64,000 nt of DNA from Intrasporangiaceae bacterium (GCA_021324575.1 JAJPIW010000019.1:62001-126000); one strand, 5' to 3'; positions 31,119 through 40,348 are shown, numbered from the stretch's first letter. The notes: generated by a model from the sequence alone, not told the origin. Program-made: numbers and translations.

Positions 31119-32498
31119 TCAGACCACGTGGGGGACCTGGTTGCCGGCGTCCAGGATGCCCTGTCGGACGTCGACCTTGCGCAGCAACCAGCCGCCGAGG
31201 ACGAAGAAGATAATGAGCGCGACGATGGCGTTCCGGTAGGAGTGGGTCAGCTGGTAGACCACACCGAAGGTCAGCGTGCCGAACCAGCTCGTCCCGCGCT
31301 CCATCGCCTGGTAGAAGCTGAAGTACTCCGCTTCCCGCTTCGGCGGGATGAGCTGGCTGAACAGCGAGCGGGACAGGGCCTGGCTGCCGCCGAGGACGAT
31401 GCCGATGCCGACACCGAGGGCGACGAACGGCAGGAAGCTGCCGGCCGGCAGGGGGTAGGCGAGGGCGACGATGACGATCCAGGCGACCAGCGACCACAGG
31501 ACGGTCCTGTAGGCGCCGTACCTCGCGGCGAACCGGCCGAAGAGGAGGGCCCCGCCGAAGGCCACGAACTGAACCATGAGGATCAGCTCGAACAGTTGGA
31601 CCTGACTGAACTTGAGCTGCTCGCTCCCGTAGATGCTGGCCGAGTTGATCACTGTCTGGATGCCGTCGTTGAAGAAGAGGTAAGCCAGCAGGAACATCCG
31701 GGTGTGGGGGTAGTGCTTCAGGTCGCGGGCTGTGTCGACCAGCTGGTTCCAGCTGCTGGTCAGCGTGGCTTTCGCGGCATCACCGATCGGGGTACCGCGT
31801 AGACGCCACATGCCGATCACCGGGATGAGCGTGAAGGCGGCCCACCAGAGCCCGGCAGACAGGAGGCTGATCCTCGCTGCAAGTCCCTTGGTGATCCCCA
31901 GGTGGTCGGCGGCCTGGAGGAGTCCCAAGTTGATCGCCAGGAGCAGCCCGCCGCCGAGGTAGCCCCACGCCCAGCCGCGAGAGGAGACCCGGTCCCGGTC
32001 GTCGGGGGCCGCAATCCGGCACAGGATGGAGTTGTAGACGACGAGCGAGCCCCCGAGCAGGGAGGTCGCCAGCACCATGAGGACGACGCCGAGCAGCCAG
32101 TTGGCGCCGGTGACGAAGAAGAGCAGACACGCCGGGACCGCCCCGGTGAACGCGAAGATGCCGAGCAACCGGGCTGGCCTGGGGGAGCGGTCCGCGATCG
32201 GCCCGATCGCGATGAGGACGACGAAGGAGATGATCGTGGCGACGGTCGTCGTGAACGACGACACCGACCCGGCCGCCACCGGGATGCCGAGAAAGTGGAC
32301 GTTCTTGGTGCAGTCTGCGTCGTCGGCGATGCCGGGGCAGGCCGCGGACTTGGCGATGGCGGTGATGAAAGGCCCGAAGAGGACCGTCTGGGTCGTGGTG
32401 ACGAAGGCCGAGTTGGCCCAGTCGTACCAGTACCAGGACTTCTGGTACCTCGCGTTCTCGGCATACGCACGCGGGTTGGCGTCCTCGGCGACAGTCAT
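31119..32498 (-). CDS. MFS transporter, UMF1 (Atg22-like) family
   Basis: 459 residues with about 12 hydrophobic segments. The N-terminal motif SWYWYDWANSAFVTTTQTVLF is the hallmark of the UMF1/Atg22-like permeases. The central loop FNDGIQTVINSASIYGSEQLKF and LGGSQALSRSLFSQLIPPKREAEYFSFYQ also match the family. Likely a plasma-membrane exporter, perhaps of amino acids by analogy with vacuolar Atg22; substrate unknown. It lies between rbpA and the M15 peptidase, all on the minus strand, with gaps of 203 and 70 nt, so it may have its own promoter. Start MTVAED is the only plausible ATG. Confidence 0.9.
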   Translation of the reverse strand: MTVAEDANPRAYAENARYQKSWYWYDWANSAFVTTTQTVLFGPFITAIAKSAACPGIADDADCTKNVHFLGIPVAAGSVSSFTTTVATIISFVVLIAIGPIADRSPRPARLLGIFAFTGAVPACLLFFVTGANWLLGVVLMVLATSLLGGSLVVYNSILCRIAAPDDRDRVSSRGWAWGYLGGGLLLAINLGLLQAADHLGITKGLAARISLLSAGLWWAAFTLIPVIGMWRLRGTPIGDAAKATLTSSWNQLVDTARDLKHYPHTRMFLLAYLFFNDGIQTVINSASIYGSEQLKFSQVQLFELILMVQFVAFGGALLFGRFAARYGAYRTVLWSLVAWIVIVALAYPLPAGSFLPFVALGVGIGIVLGGSQALSRSLFSQLIPPKREAEYFSFYQAMERGTSWFGTLTFGVVYQLTHSYRNAIVALIIFFVLGGWLLRKVDVRQGILDAGNQVPHVV

Positions 32499-32568
32499 GG
32501 GCAGAGCGTGGCACAGCGGTCAGCGCCCGAGGGCGCTAACGGCGTTGGCGGCGCGGGTGTGTCGGGCC

Positions 32569-34065
32569 TCAGCCGGCGAACTGCCAGTGCCACGGTTCGG
32601 GCAGCGAGCCGCCCGGCTCGGCCCAGGCCGGGTGGTACCAGCCGTAGAGCGGTCCGTTCTGCTGCATCCACTCGTAGGCGGGGGTGCCGAAGGAGTTGAT
32701 CCCACCGCACAGGTCGAGGGCGATGCCCAGACCGTGCGGGCTGGTGCCCGGCGTGGCGGCCCACATGCCGCGGCTGGCCTTGACCGCATACTGCTCGCTC
32801 AACGAGCGGTATGAGTCGGTGACGCACAGTGGGTGGCCGGTCTGCTTGGCATAGAGCGCGGACAGGCTGTTGAAGGCGGCTGCGGCTCGCGGACGAAGGC
32901 TCTCGCCGGGCGCCTTCCACAGCGGGCAGAGCGCGGCGGCGGGGAGCATGCCGTTGGGGTATGCACCGTCGTTCTTGCTGCACAGCGCGCCCACGCCGGC
33001 CACGCTCTGGCCGTTGCGGGTCATCTCGGTGAGGAGTGCGTCGTATGCCGTGACCGCTTCCGGCGTGCGTGCGCCGGCGAGGATCCCGACCAGCGGCCCG
33101 GCCTTGGCGATGTCGGCAGCCTGGGCCTTGCGCAGCGTCTCCAGGAGGGCCTTCTGCTCGACGACGACGCCATCGACGGCGGTCTTGGCCGCGGCCACGT
33201 CGGCGGCCGCCTTCTCGGCCGACGTCCGGGCGACCTCGGCCCGATAGGTGGCGTCGGCCTGCTGCAGCTGCAGGGTCTGGATGTTGGCGAAGGACTGCGC
33301 CCGGGCGTCGGTGAGGTAGGACAGGTCGCCCATCGGGTTGCTGGCGTGGGCCGGGTCGTCGCCCATCGCGTCGATCACGCCGACCAGCTCGGCGGCCGAC
33401 CCGCCCTCGGTGTAGGCGTAGAAGGCCCAGGCCCGCAGCCGCTGCTTCTCGGTGGCGAGCTCAGCATCTAGCCGGGTCGACAGCTCCTCGCTGTCCTTGG
33501 CCGCGGTCCGGGCGCTCGTCTCGACGGTCCGGGCCTGGGCGAGCTTGTCGAGCAGCCCGTTGGACTGCCCAGCGAGCGCGTCGAGCTTGGTGAGGACGAC
33601 CGCAAGGGCGGTGTTGGACGCGGCGAGGTGGGCGCGCAGCTCGCCGGCCTGAGCGATCTGCGCGGCGAGCTGAGCAGGGGAGAGGGACTGCTCGTCACCA
33701 CCGGAGCTGCCGCTGGGTGCCGTGGTGGGACTAGCGCTGGGGGACGTCGACGACGAGGTTGCCGTCCGGCTGGTCGAGGCGGATGCCTTGGGGGGTTTGG
33801 TCGAGGAGGTCACCGGCTTGGTGGACGGCGGCTTCGTCGAGGACGACGTGGTCCGCGGCGGGGTCGTCGTGGACGTCGTCGTCGAGCTCGGCGGGGTGGT
33901 GCTGGCCGGAGCCGACGTTGTCGCGGCGGTCGCCGGTGCTCGCGCGGCGGTCTGCCCGGGGGTGGGGGTCTCGGTCGCCGTGGCGGCCGGGGCCAGCAGC
34001 AGCAGGGCGGCCAGGGCGCCAGGAACCGCACCGGCGGCGACAGTCGCCCGCGTCCTGCGCCTCAC
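32569..34065 (-). CDS. Secreted M15 (VanY-type) D,D-carboxypeptidase with coiled coil
   Basis: 498 residues, GTG start. A signal peptide (MRRRTRATVAAGAVPGALAA followed by LLLLAPAATATE) precedes a Ser/Thr/Pro-rich stretch to about residue 125, probably a cell-wall-spanning or glycosylated linker. Residues about 130-320 are an Ala-rich coiled coil with a conserved break. The C-terminal 120 residues form the M15B peptidase: VTDSYRSLSEQYAVKA, TSPHGLGIALDL (zinc His and Asp) and LPEPWHWQFAG (Glu, His). VanY-type enzymes trim the terminal D-Ala of peptidoglycan stems. The layout (coiled coil plus catalytic domain) recalls RipA-type wall hydrolases. Confidence 0.9.
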   Translation of the reverse strand: MRRRTRATVAAGAVPGALAALLLLAPAATATETPTPGQTAARAPATAATTSAPASTTPPSSTTTSTTTPPRTTSSSTKPPSTKPVTSSTKPPKASASTSRTATSSSTSPSASPTTAPSGSSGGDEQSLSPAQLAAQIAQAGELRAHLAASNTALAVVLTKLDALAGQSNGLLDKLAQARTVETSARTAAKDSEELSTRLDAELATEKQRLRAWAFYAYTEGGSAAELVGVIDAMGDDPAHASNPMGDLSYLTDARAQSFANIQTLQLQQADATYRAEVARTSAEKAAADVAAAKTAVDGVVVEQKALLETLRKAQAADIAKAGPLVGILAGARTPEAVTAYDALLTEMTRNGQSVAGVGALCSKNDGAYPNGMLPAAALCPLWKAPGESLRPRAAAAFNSLSALYAKQTGHPLCVTDSYRSLSEQYAVKASRGMWAATPGTSPHGLGIALDLCGGINSFGTPAYEWMQQNGPLYGWYHPAWAEPGGSLPEPWHWQFAG

Positions 34066-34311
34066 GTCTACCGCCTCGGTCCTGCCATCCCCGCCACTCG
34101 GGGGCCGACCCCCGAGTCCTGACCTCCCGAGCGTACCTGTCGGGCACCGGTTGCGCGCCCGCTCATTCCAGGTTGGTCCGAACGGGTGGCCGGGTCCAGC
34201 CGCGCGGACGACCCCGCGCCCCGGGCGCGAGCCGAGGACCCCGGCATACGAGCCGGCCGGCGCCCGGCAACCGATCCGAATATCTGCGCCTTACCGGACG
34301 GGGATACCCGA

Positions 34312-34397
34312 CGGGTTACCCGACCGGAAGTGCTGCACGGACAACACTCCCGGTCCGGTAACCAGCGCGGTAACTCGTCAGCGCAACGCTCGGGATG
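34312..34397. repeat. 86-bp hairpin-forming repeat, copy A
   Basis: Same length as copy B at 34652; by hand alignment 70 of 86 positions agree. The first half folds into a hairpin: arms 34312-34335 and 34342-34365 match at 20 of 24 positions around a 6-nt loop. Core words are GGTTACC, GACCGGAAGTGCTG, CAACAC, GGTAACC, then GTCAGC and a final CGGGATG. Confidence 0.75.
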
Positions 34398-34441
34398 CCA
34401 TACGACCGATCCCCGGCCGGCGATCACTGGCCGGCGTTGTG

Positions 34442-34481
34442 TGGATGCCACTGGCCGGCGTTGGATGCCACTGGCCGGCGG
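34442..34481. repeat. Tandem 20-bp repeat, two units plus partial
   Basis: TGGATGCCACTGGCCGGCGT at 34442-34461 is followed directly by the same unit with one final change at 34462-34481. A partial unit (CACTGGCCGGCGTTG) lies at 34425-34439. Confidence 0.8.
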
Positions 34482-34651
34482 AGGTCCGCACGCCAGTCGA
34501 TCGACTCACCTCTGGCCGGCCCCCCGGTGCTACAGGCCAGCGAAGCGTCCGCGCGCCAGTGCACGACGGCGGCGGCCCGTCCGACCGTGCCTCGTGCCCA
34601 GCGCGAGACTCCGCGAACGTAGGGAACCGGCCACCCGCACCGGTTACCGGA

Positions 34652-34737
34652 CGGGTTACCGGACCGGAAGTGCTGTACTCACAACACCTTCGGCTCGGTA
34701 ACCCGTGCGGTAACCCGTCAGCACAGTGCGCGGGATG
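34652..34737. repeat. 86-bp hairpin-forming repeat, copy B
   Basis: Direct repeat of 34312-34397, offset 340 bp. Hairpin arms 34652-34676 and 34681-34705 match at 20 of 25 positions around a 4-nt loop. Several differences from copy A are paired changes across the stem (for example in the outer CGGGTTACCG/CGGTAACCCG), which hints that the fold is maintained. Confidence 0.75.
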
Positions 34738-34765
34738 AGGGCGACCGGTCTGCCAGCATGACCAC

Positions 34766-35872
34766 ATGACCGTGACCGCCGCACCCGAGAAGGCCCAGCC
34801 CACGTTCATTCGCAGCGACTACATCGTGCTCGGTGGCGGAGCGGCCGCTGTCCTCGCCGCAGCAGTCACGCACTACGCCGGAGCGGGCAACGTCCTGCCC
34901 TTCCTCTGCTCCGCAGCCGCAGTCACGCTCCTCGCAGCGCTCGTCGGACGCTCCGTGGAGCAGCTCGGTGACCGCTTCGGTCCCGGAGCCACCGGTGTCC
35001 TGCAGTCAGCGCTCGGCAACCTACCCGAGCTGTTCATCGCTCTCTTCGCGCTCAAGGCCGGCCTCGTGGGTGTGGTGCAGGCGGCGCTCGTCGGCTCCAT
35101 CCTGGCCAACCTGTTGCTCGTCCTCGGGATGTGCTTCCTCGTCGGCGGGCTCAAGCACGGAACCCAGAAGCTGGACTCGGCGCGGGCCCGGCAGATCATC
35201 GTGCTCATGGTCCTGTCGGTGGCGGCCATGGTGATCCCCTCGATCGCGCACTACATCCACGCGCCGGCGAGCAGGCACGAGTCGACCTTCTCGATGATCG
35301 TGGCCGGCGTGCTCCTGCTCCTCTTCTGCCTCATCCTCCCGGCCTCGCTCCGGCGTCAGTCGGGCGAGGAGGCGTCCGCGCCGGAGGAGTCGATGCACCA
35401 GGAGGCGCCGCGCTGGCCGATCTGGCTCGCCGTCACCCTGCTGGCCGTGGCCGCGGTGCTCGCCGCGTTCGTCTCGGACTGGTTCGTGTCGGCGCTGGAG
35501 CCGGCGATGAGCTCGTTCGGTATCTCGGACGCCTTCGCCGGTCTGGTCGTCGTGGCCATCGCCGGCAACGCGATCGAGAACGTCGTCGGCATCCAGCTGG
35601 CGGCAGCGAACCGGTCCGAGTACGCGTTCTCCGTCGTCATCAACAGCCCGCTGCAGATCGCCCTGGTCCTGGCTCCGCTCCTCGTGGTCCTCTCCAAGGT
35701 CTTCGGGTTCGCGGCCCTGACCCTCGTGTTCTCCCCGATGCTCGTCGTCTCCCTGGTCATCGCCGTCATCATCACGGCGTTCATCACCTTCGACGGCGAG
35801 TCGGACTGGATCGAGGGTGCGGCCCTCATCGCGCTGTACGTCGTCATCGCGACCGTGTTCTGGTGGGGCTGA
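34766..35872 (+). CDS. Calcium/proton (cation) exchanger, CaCA/CAX type
   Basis: 368 residues, about 10-11 membrane spans. The two inverted alpha repeats are clear: ATGVLQSALGNLPELFIALFALKAG with VQAALVGSILANLLLVLG in the first half, and AIAGNAIENVVGIQLAAANRSE with SVVINSPLQIALVLAPLLV in the second; the GN-x-PE and GNAIE acidic residues would bind the cation. An acidic loop (GEEASAPEESMHQE) separates the halves. It exports Ca2+ in exchange for protons at the plasma membrane. It stands alone, with a weak leaderless -10 next to the repeat region. Confidence 0.93.
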   Translation: MTVTAAPEKAQPTFIRSDYIVLGGGAAAVLAAAVTHYAGAGNVLPFLCSAAAVTLLAALVGRSVEQLGDRFGPGATGVLQSALGNLPELFIALFALKAGLVGVVQAALVGSILANLLLVLGMCFLVGGLKHGTQKLDSARARQIIVLMVLSVAAMVIPSIAHYIHAPASRHESTFSMIVAGVLLLLFCLILPASLRRQSGEEASAPEESMHQEAPRWPIWLAVTLLAVAAVLAAFVSDWFVSALEPAMSSFGISDAFAGLVVVAIAGNAIENVVGIQLAAANRSEYAFSVVINSPLQIALVLAPLLVVLSKVFGFAALTLVFSPMLVVSLVIAVIITAFITFDGESDWIEGAALIALYVVIATVFWWG

Positions 35873-35992
35873 GCGTCATCCACAGACCCATGACACGGGG
35901 TGCGTCGTCCACAGGACGATGTATGCCGGGTGGTCCGGTGTCAGGGTGCTCGGCCAGATTGGCGCCATCACCGAGCGAAGGGGAGGCCCGAG

Positions 35993-36361
35993 ATGGCCGT
36001 CGAAGAGGACAACGTCGTGCACCTGTGTGGCCGGGTGTCGGCCGTGGACCCGCCACGTGAGCTGCCGAGTGGGGACAGCGTGGTCACCCTGCGGGTGGTC
36101 GTGCCACGCCCTGCGCGCGCAGCGGGCCCGAGACAGCGGACCAAGGACAGCCCGCCGCCCCGGACTCAGGTCGACACGATCGACGTGGCCTGCTGGAGCG
36201 CCATGACCCGTCGGACCGCCGCCGGCCTGGCCGCCGACGACCGGGTCGAGGTCGAGGGCGCGCTGCGCCGCCGGTTCTTCCGCGCCGGCGGGGCTCCGGC
36301 GAGCCGCTACGAGGTCGAGGCCAGCCGGTTGCGCCGGGTCACGCCGGCGTCGACTGCTTGA
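35993..36361 (+). CDS. Single-stranded DNA-binding (OB-fold) protein
   Basis: 122 residues from ATG 35993 with a strong GGGGAGG 6 nt upstream. OB-fold SSB pattern: NVVHLCGRVSAVDPPRELPSGDSVVTLRVVV, then DTIDVACWSAMTRRTAAGLAADDRVEVEGALRRRFF and a final RYEVEASRLRRV. It lacks the long Gly-rich acidic tail of the replicative SSB, so it is probably a secondary SSB paralog. The 3' end overlaps valS by 23 nt in convergent orientation. Confidence 0.88.
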   Translation: MAVEEDNVVHLCGRVSAVDPPRELPSGDSVVTLRVVVPRPARAAGPRQRTKDSPPPRTQVDTIDVACWSAMTRRTAAGLAADDRVEVEGALRRRFFRAGGAPASRYEVEASRLRRVTPASTA

Positions 36362-38978
36362 CGAACGGGATGAGCTCGACGTCACGGAGTGCGACCTCGT
36401 CGGCGGTCGCATAGCCCAGGTCTCCGGTGAGCCGGCCGGCTGCACGCAGGTCGGCTTCCGCCTGCCGCACCGCGGCGGTGACCTCGTCGGGACCGGCGAG
36501 CACCGCAGACGTGATCTGCGATCGCATCCCGACCTTGGCGTCCGACTTGGCCTTGCGCACCTGGGACAGGGCGAGGCCCACGGCGGTCAGGACGGCTGGG
36601 TCGCCGGCCTCGCCCGGTGCGACCTCCTCGGGGGTCGGCCACGACGTGCGGTGCACCGAGCCCTCGTGCCACCACGACCAGACCTCCTCGGTGACGTAGG
36701 GGAGGAACGGAGCGAAGAGCCGGAGCAGGGTGTCGAGGGCGATCCGCAGTGCGGCGCGCGCGCTCGCGGCCGCCTCCGGCCCGTGCGCCTCGTAGGCCCG
36801 GTCCTTGACCAGCTCGAGGTAGTCGTCGCAGAACGTCCAGAAGAAGGTCTCGGTCGCGTCGAGGCTCCTGGTGTAGTCCCAACGCTCGAAGCTGGCCGTG
36901 GCGGTGTCCACGACCTCGGCCAGCGTCGTGAGCATCGACCGGTCGAGCGGGTCGGTGACCAGGGCGTGCAGGTCGCCCTCGGCCGCGCCGAAGCCGAGCG
37001 CGAACTTGCTGGCGTTGAGGACCTTGATGGCGAGGCGACGCCCCACCTTCATCTGGCCGATGTCGTATGCCGCGTCGGTCCCGAGGCGCATGCTGGCGGC
37101 CCAGTAGCGGACCGCGTCGGAGGAGTGCTCTCGGACGACGTCCTCGGGCGTCACGACGTTGCCCTTGGACTTGGACATCTTCTTGCGCTCCGGGTCGAGG
37201 ATCCAGCCGCTGATGGCGGCGTTGGTCCACGGCGCCGAGCCGTGCTCGTAGTACGAGCGGACGACCGTCGCGAAGAGCCAGGTCCGGATGATGTCGTGCG
37301 CCTGCGGCCGGACGTCCATGGGGAAGACCAGGTCGAAGTCAGACGGCTTGCCGGCCTCCCGTCCGCGCCAGTTCCCCGCGATCTCGGGGGTGAGCGAGGA
37401 GGTGGCCCAGGTGTCGAGCACGTCGGGGTCGCCGATGAAGCCGCCCGGCCGGCCACGCTGGTCCTCGGTGTAGCCCACCGGGGCCTCGGCGGCCGGGTCG
37501 ACCGGCAGCGCCGACTCCTCAGGGCAGATGACGGCGTCGTAGCGCGGCTCGCCCTCGTCATCGAGGGGGTACCACACCGGGATCGGCACGCCGAAGAACC
37601 GCTGACGGCTGACCAGCCAGTCCCCGTTGAGACCGGCGACCCAGTTGGCATAGCGGGAGCGCATGAACGGCGGGTGGAAGTCGATCGACAGGCCCTGACC
37701 GACGAACTTGTCGTTGAGGGCCGCGTCGCGTCCGCCGTTGCGGATGTACCACTGACGGCTCGTGACGATCTCCAGCGGCTTCTCGCCGCGCTCGTAGAAG
37801 TTGGCCTTGCGCTGGGTCGGGGTTGGCTCGCCGTCCAGGTCGCCGGACTCGCGCAGCGCCGCCACGATGGCCGCTCGGGCGGCGAACGCCGTCTTGCCGG
37901 CCACCTGCTCGGCGAACAGGTCTGCTCCCGGTCCACCGGAGATCCACTCCGGCGTCTCGGCCTGGATCCGCCCGGTGCGCGTGACGATCGACCGGGTGGG
38001 AAGCCGCAGCTCACGCCACCACAGGACGTCGGTGAGATCACCGAACGTGCAACACATGGCGATCCCGGCGCCCTTGTCCATCTCCGCGCCGGGATGCGGC
38101 AGGACGGGGATCTTGACCCCGAACAGAGGTGAGGTGACGGTCGTCCCGAACAGTCCGGCATACCGCTCGTCGTCGGGGTGCGCGATGAGCGCGACGACGG
38201 CCGGGATCAGCTCGGGGCGGGTCGTCTCGATATGGACCGGCTCGCCGCCGGGCCGGTGGAACGCGACCCGGTGATAGGCGCCCGGGTAGTCCCGGGCCTC
38301 GAGCTCGGCCTGGGCGACGGCGGTCTGGAAGGTGACGTCCCACAGGCCGGGGGCCTCGGCCTGGTAGGCCTCGCCCCGGGCCAGGTTCCGGAGGAACGCC
38401 TGCTGGGACGTGGCCCGCGAGTGGGCGTCGATGGTGCGGTAGGAGATGTCCCAGTCGAGACTGAAACCCATTCGGCGGAAAAGGGACTCGAACGCCTTCT
38501 CGTCCTCGACGGTCAGCACGTCACACAGCTCGATGAAGTTCTGGCGGCTGATCGGCTGCTCGTCGGCGGACCTGGTGCTCTTGGCGTCGCCGCGGTGCGG
38601 TGGCTGGAAGTCCGCGGCATACGGGAGGGAGGAGTCGCCCCGGACACCGAAGTAGTTCTGCACCCGCTTCTCGGTCGGGAGGCCGTTGTCGTCCCAGCCG
38701 ATCGGGTAGAAGACGTGGAAGCCGCGCATCCGCTTGTAGCGGGCCATGCAGTCGGTGTGCGTGTAGGAGAACACGTGGCCCATGTGCAGGCTGCCGCTGG
38801 CCGTCGGCGGAGGGGTGTCGACCGAGAAGACGCTGGCCCGGCCCTCCTTGTGGGCGGCCTCGCGGTCGAAGGCGTAGGTCCCCTGCTCCTGCCATACGGC
38901 GGTCCACCGGTCCTCGATGCCGTCCAGGGACGGCCGCTCGGGGATGGACTCGACGGGGGAGGGGGGCGCTGCACACAT
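36339..38978 (-). CDS. valS: Valyl-tRNA synthetase
   Basis: 879 residues. Class I synthetase: the HIGH-type motif reads HMGH at residues 65-68 in TASGSLHMGHVFSYTHTD, and KMSKS reads KKMSKSKGNVVTPEDVV. The valine-type N-terminus FSVDTPPPTASG, the editing (CP1) domain with IETTRPELIPAVVALIAHPDD, and PVWYPLDDEG agree. The C-terminus ends in a short VKQSTPA without the coiled coil of E. coli ValS. It charges tRNA-Val in the cytosol. Single gene; the divergent neighbour is the unknown gene at 39106. Confidence 0.96.
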   Translation of the reverse strand: MCAAPPSPVESIPERPSLDGIEDRWTAVWQEQGTYAFDREAAHKEGRASVFSVDTPPPTASGSLHMGHVFSYTHTDCMARYKRMRGFHVFYPIGWDDNGLPTEKRVQNYFGVRGDSSLPYAADFQPPHRGDAKSTRSADEQPISRQNFIELCDVLTVEDEKAFESLFRRMGFSLDWDISYRTIDAHSRATSQQAFLRNLARGEAYQAEAPGLWDVTFQTAVAQAELEARDYPGAYHRVAFHRPGGEPVHIETTRPELIPAVVALIAHPDDERYAGLFGTTVTSPLFGVKIPVLPHPGAEMDKGAGIAMCCTFGDLTDVLWWRELRLPTRSIVTRTGRIQAETPEWISGGPGADLFAEQVAGKTAFAARAAIVAALRESGDLDGEPTPTQRKANFYERGEKPLEIVTSRQWYIRNGGRDAALNDKFVGQGLSIDFHPPFMRSRYANWVAGLNGDWLVSRQRFFGVPIPVWYPLDDEGEPRYDAVICPEESALPVDPAAEAPVGYTEDQRGRPGGFIGDPDVLDTWATSSLTPEIAGNWRGREAGKPSDFDLVFPMDVRPQAHDIIRTWLFATVVRSYYEHGSAPWTNAAISGWILDPERKKMSKSKGNVVTPEDVVREHSSDAVRYWAASMRLGTDAAYDIGQMKVGRRLAIKVLNASKFALGFGAAEGDLHALVTDPLDRSMLTTLAEVVDTATASFERWDYTRSLDATETFFWTFCDDYLELVKDRAYEAHGPEAAASARAALRIALDTLLRLFAPFLPYVTEEVWSWWHEGSVHRTSWPTPEEVAPGEAGDPAVLTAVGLALSQVRKAKSDAKVGMRSQITSAVLAGPDEVTAAVRQAEADLRAAGRLTGDLGYATADEVALRDVELIPFVKQSTPA

Positions 38979-39092
38979 GGCTGTGATTCTGCCAGTCCGG
39001 ATGCCGGGCGCTCACGAGGGTTTCGCGCCGGACACCGCGTGGGGAGTCGGGATGCTCGCAGGCGCCGGGTCGGGACGTCGCCGCGGCGCGGT

Positions 39093-39098
39093 TAGGCT
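39093..39098 (+). promoter_or_regulatory. -10 box (TAGGCT), leaderless start at 39106
   Basis: TAGGCT is 7 nt before ATG 39106, which lacks an SD sequence. Supports that ATG over upstream in-frame starts. Confidence 0.5.
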
Positions 39099-39105
39099 GA
39101 AACGT

Positions 39106-40326
39106 ATGACGGAACGGCGGCCGGCCCGAGCGGCAGTCCGCGCCCGGTCCGCCGCCGAGGCCGCTCGCACCGCGGCCGAGCAGGCGCAGCACGCCCTCTG
39201 GGGCCGGGTCGCCGCACACCGCTTCCGTCCCAGAGGGCCGGCCGACCCCACCGGGTGGGGCACTGCGGAGCTGCTCGAGTGGATCGGTGCGGGCAACCGG
39301 CGACTCGTCCCGCCGCTACGCCTCGGACGTGACGTCGTCACGACGATCAACCGACTGAGCGGGGCGATGCCGGCTGAGGCTGTGCTCCTGGCCCGCGCGA
39401 TCACCGACCTCGCCCCTCCGGTCGGCGTCGCGGCCGACCCGGCGCTCGTCGACGTGATCACCCGGTACCTTCCCGAGAGCATCGGGGCGTATGCCGCGCA
39501 GCCGCGCAGGCACCAAGCCGGCTCGGCCGGTGAGCAGCTTGTCGGGCAGGTGCGCCTGTTGTACCAGGCAGCCGAGGGCATCGCCCGGGCCGACGCCGAG
39601 CACAACGAGCGCGAGCTGAAGGTGCAGGCTGCCTTCCTGCGCGAACGGTTCGCCCACCTGTCGCCGAACCAGCTGGACCTGCCGCGTCCGGACCCGGTCG
39701 CCGTGCCGATCCCGGCCATCGCGGCAGGGACACCCGCCCACACCCCGAGCAGCGCTCGGGTGGCGACCGGGCTGGGTCGGGTGTTCCTCCGGGCGGACGA
39801 CTCGCCCGTCGTGCTCTTCCGGTCGCCCTCGCCGGCGATCGTCGACCTCACGGCGCGGCTGGCCGTGCCCAAGGGCGTTCCCGTGCGACTGGGCTGCGTC
39901 ATCGAGACGTCGGCAGGTGGCACGTCCTTCCACCACGTGACCGGTCGCCGCCTCCTCGGCGGCCGACGGCCGACCGGTTTCACGACGCCACAGTCCGACG
40001 TCGTCCTCCCGATCAGCCAGGCCGGGCTGCGCCGCGTGATCATCTACGTCCGCGGTGCGCAACGGGGCCGACCGGTGGAGACCGTCCTCTTCGTCGGTGA
40101 CGCCGGCGACCGCCGCGGAAGAAGCACCGGCAGCCAGGCCGACCTGAAGACCGTCCTGACCCACCACCCCGGGGCGGCCATCACGGTGGTCGCATCGGCC
40201 CACGAGACGACCGACGGGCTGCTCCTGCGCAACGAGTCCCTCGTCTTTCCCGACCTCCGTGCCGCCGCGCGCGGGTTCGGTTTCACCGACGTGGCGTGGT
40301 TGGATCCGCACACGCCGATCGTCTGA
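39106..40326 (+). CDS. Unknown protein between valS and a UvrA-like gene
   Basis: 406 residues, soluble. An Ala/Arg-rich helix (about 5-35) precedes a helical domain (HALWGRVAAHRFRPRG, MPAEAVLLARAITDLAPP, ITRYLPESIGAYAA). The second half is beta-rich: GRVFLRADDSPVVLFRSPSP, VPVRLGCVIETSAGG, LRRVIIYVRGAQRGRPVETVLFVGD and, at the end, ITVVASAHETTDGLLLRNES. The order of strands vaguely recalls TerD-type domains, but the acidic calcium motif is absent. Its stop is 22 nt before the UvrA-like start, so they may be co-transcribed, although that gene has its own -10 box. Not recognised. Confidence 0.75.
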   Translation: MTERRPARAAVRARSAAEAARTAAEQAQHALWGRVAAHRFRPRGPADPTGWGTAELLEWIGAGNRRLVPPLRLGRDVVTTINRLSGAMPAEAVLLARAITDLAPPVGVAADPALVDVITRYLPESIGAYAAQPRRHQAGSAGEQLVGQVRLLYQAAEGIARADAEHNERELKVQAAFLRERFAHLSPNQLDLPRPDPVAVPIPAIAAGTPAHTPSSARVATGLGRVFLRADDSPVVLFRSPSPAIVDLTARLAVPKGVPVRLGCVIETSAGGTSFHHVTGRRLLGGRRPTGFTTPQSDVVLPISQAGLRRVIIYVRGAQRGRPVETVLFVGDAGDRRGRSTGSQADLKTVLTHHPGAAITVVASAHETTDGLLLRNESLVFPDLRAAARGFGFTDVAWLDPHTPIV

Positions 40327-40335
40327 CCCTCGCCG

Positions 40336-40341
40336 TACCAT
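40336..40341 (+). promoter_or_regulatory. -10 box (TACCAT), leaderless start at 40349
   Basis: TACCAT is 7 nt before GTG 40349. It supports that start over an in-frame extension beginning inside the previous gene. Confidence 0.45.
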
Positions 40342-40348
40342 CGGGCGG

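Larger units (their letters stand above)
34066..34765. other. 700-nt gene-free, repeat-rich spacer
   Basis: Lies between two divergent genes. Frames here lack the window's codon pattern, and no tRNA was seen. It holds two 86-bp hairpin repeats and a tandem 20-bp repeat between them, annotated separately. The far right end must carry the exchanger promoter: CAGCAT at 34754-34759 is 6 nt before the ATG, a weak leaderless -10. Confidence 0.7.

Noticed and set aside
34312-34737. CRISPR array
   Set aside because: Only two 86-bp imperfect copies 340 bp apart, no regular spacers, no cas genes.
39106-40326. Assignment of the 406-residue protein as TerD family
   Set aside because: Strand order is only vaguely similar and the calcium-binding acidic motif of TerD is not visible.
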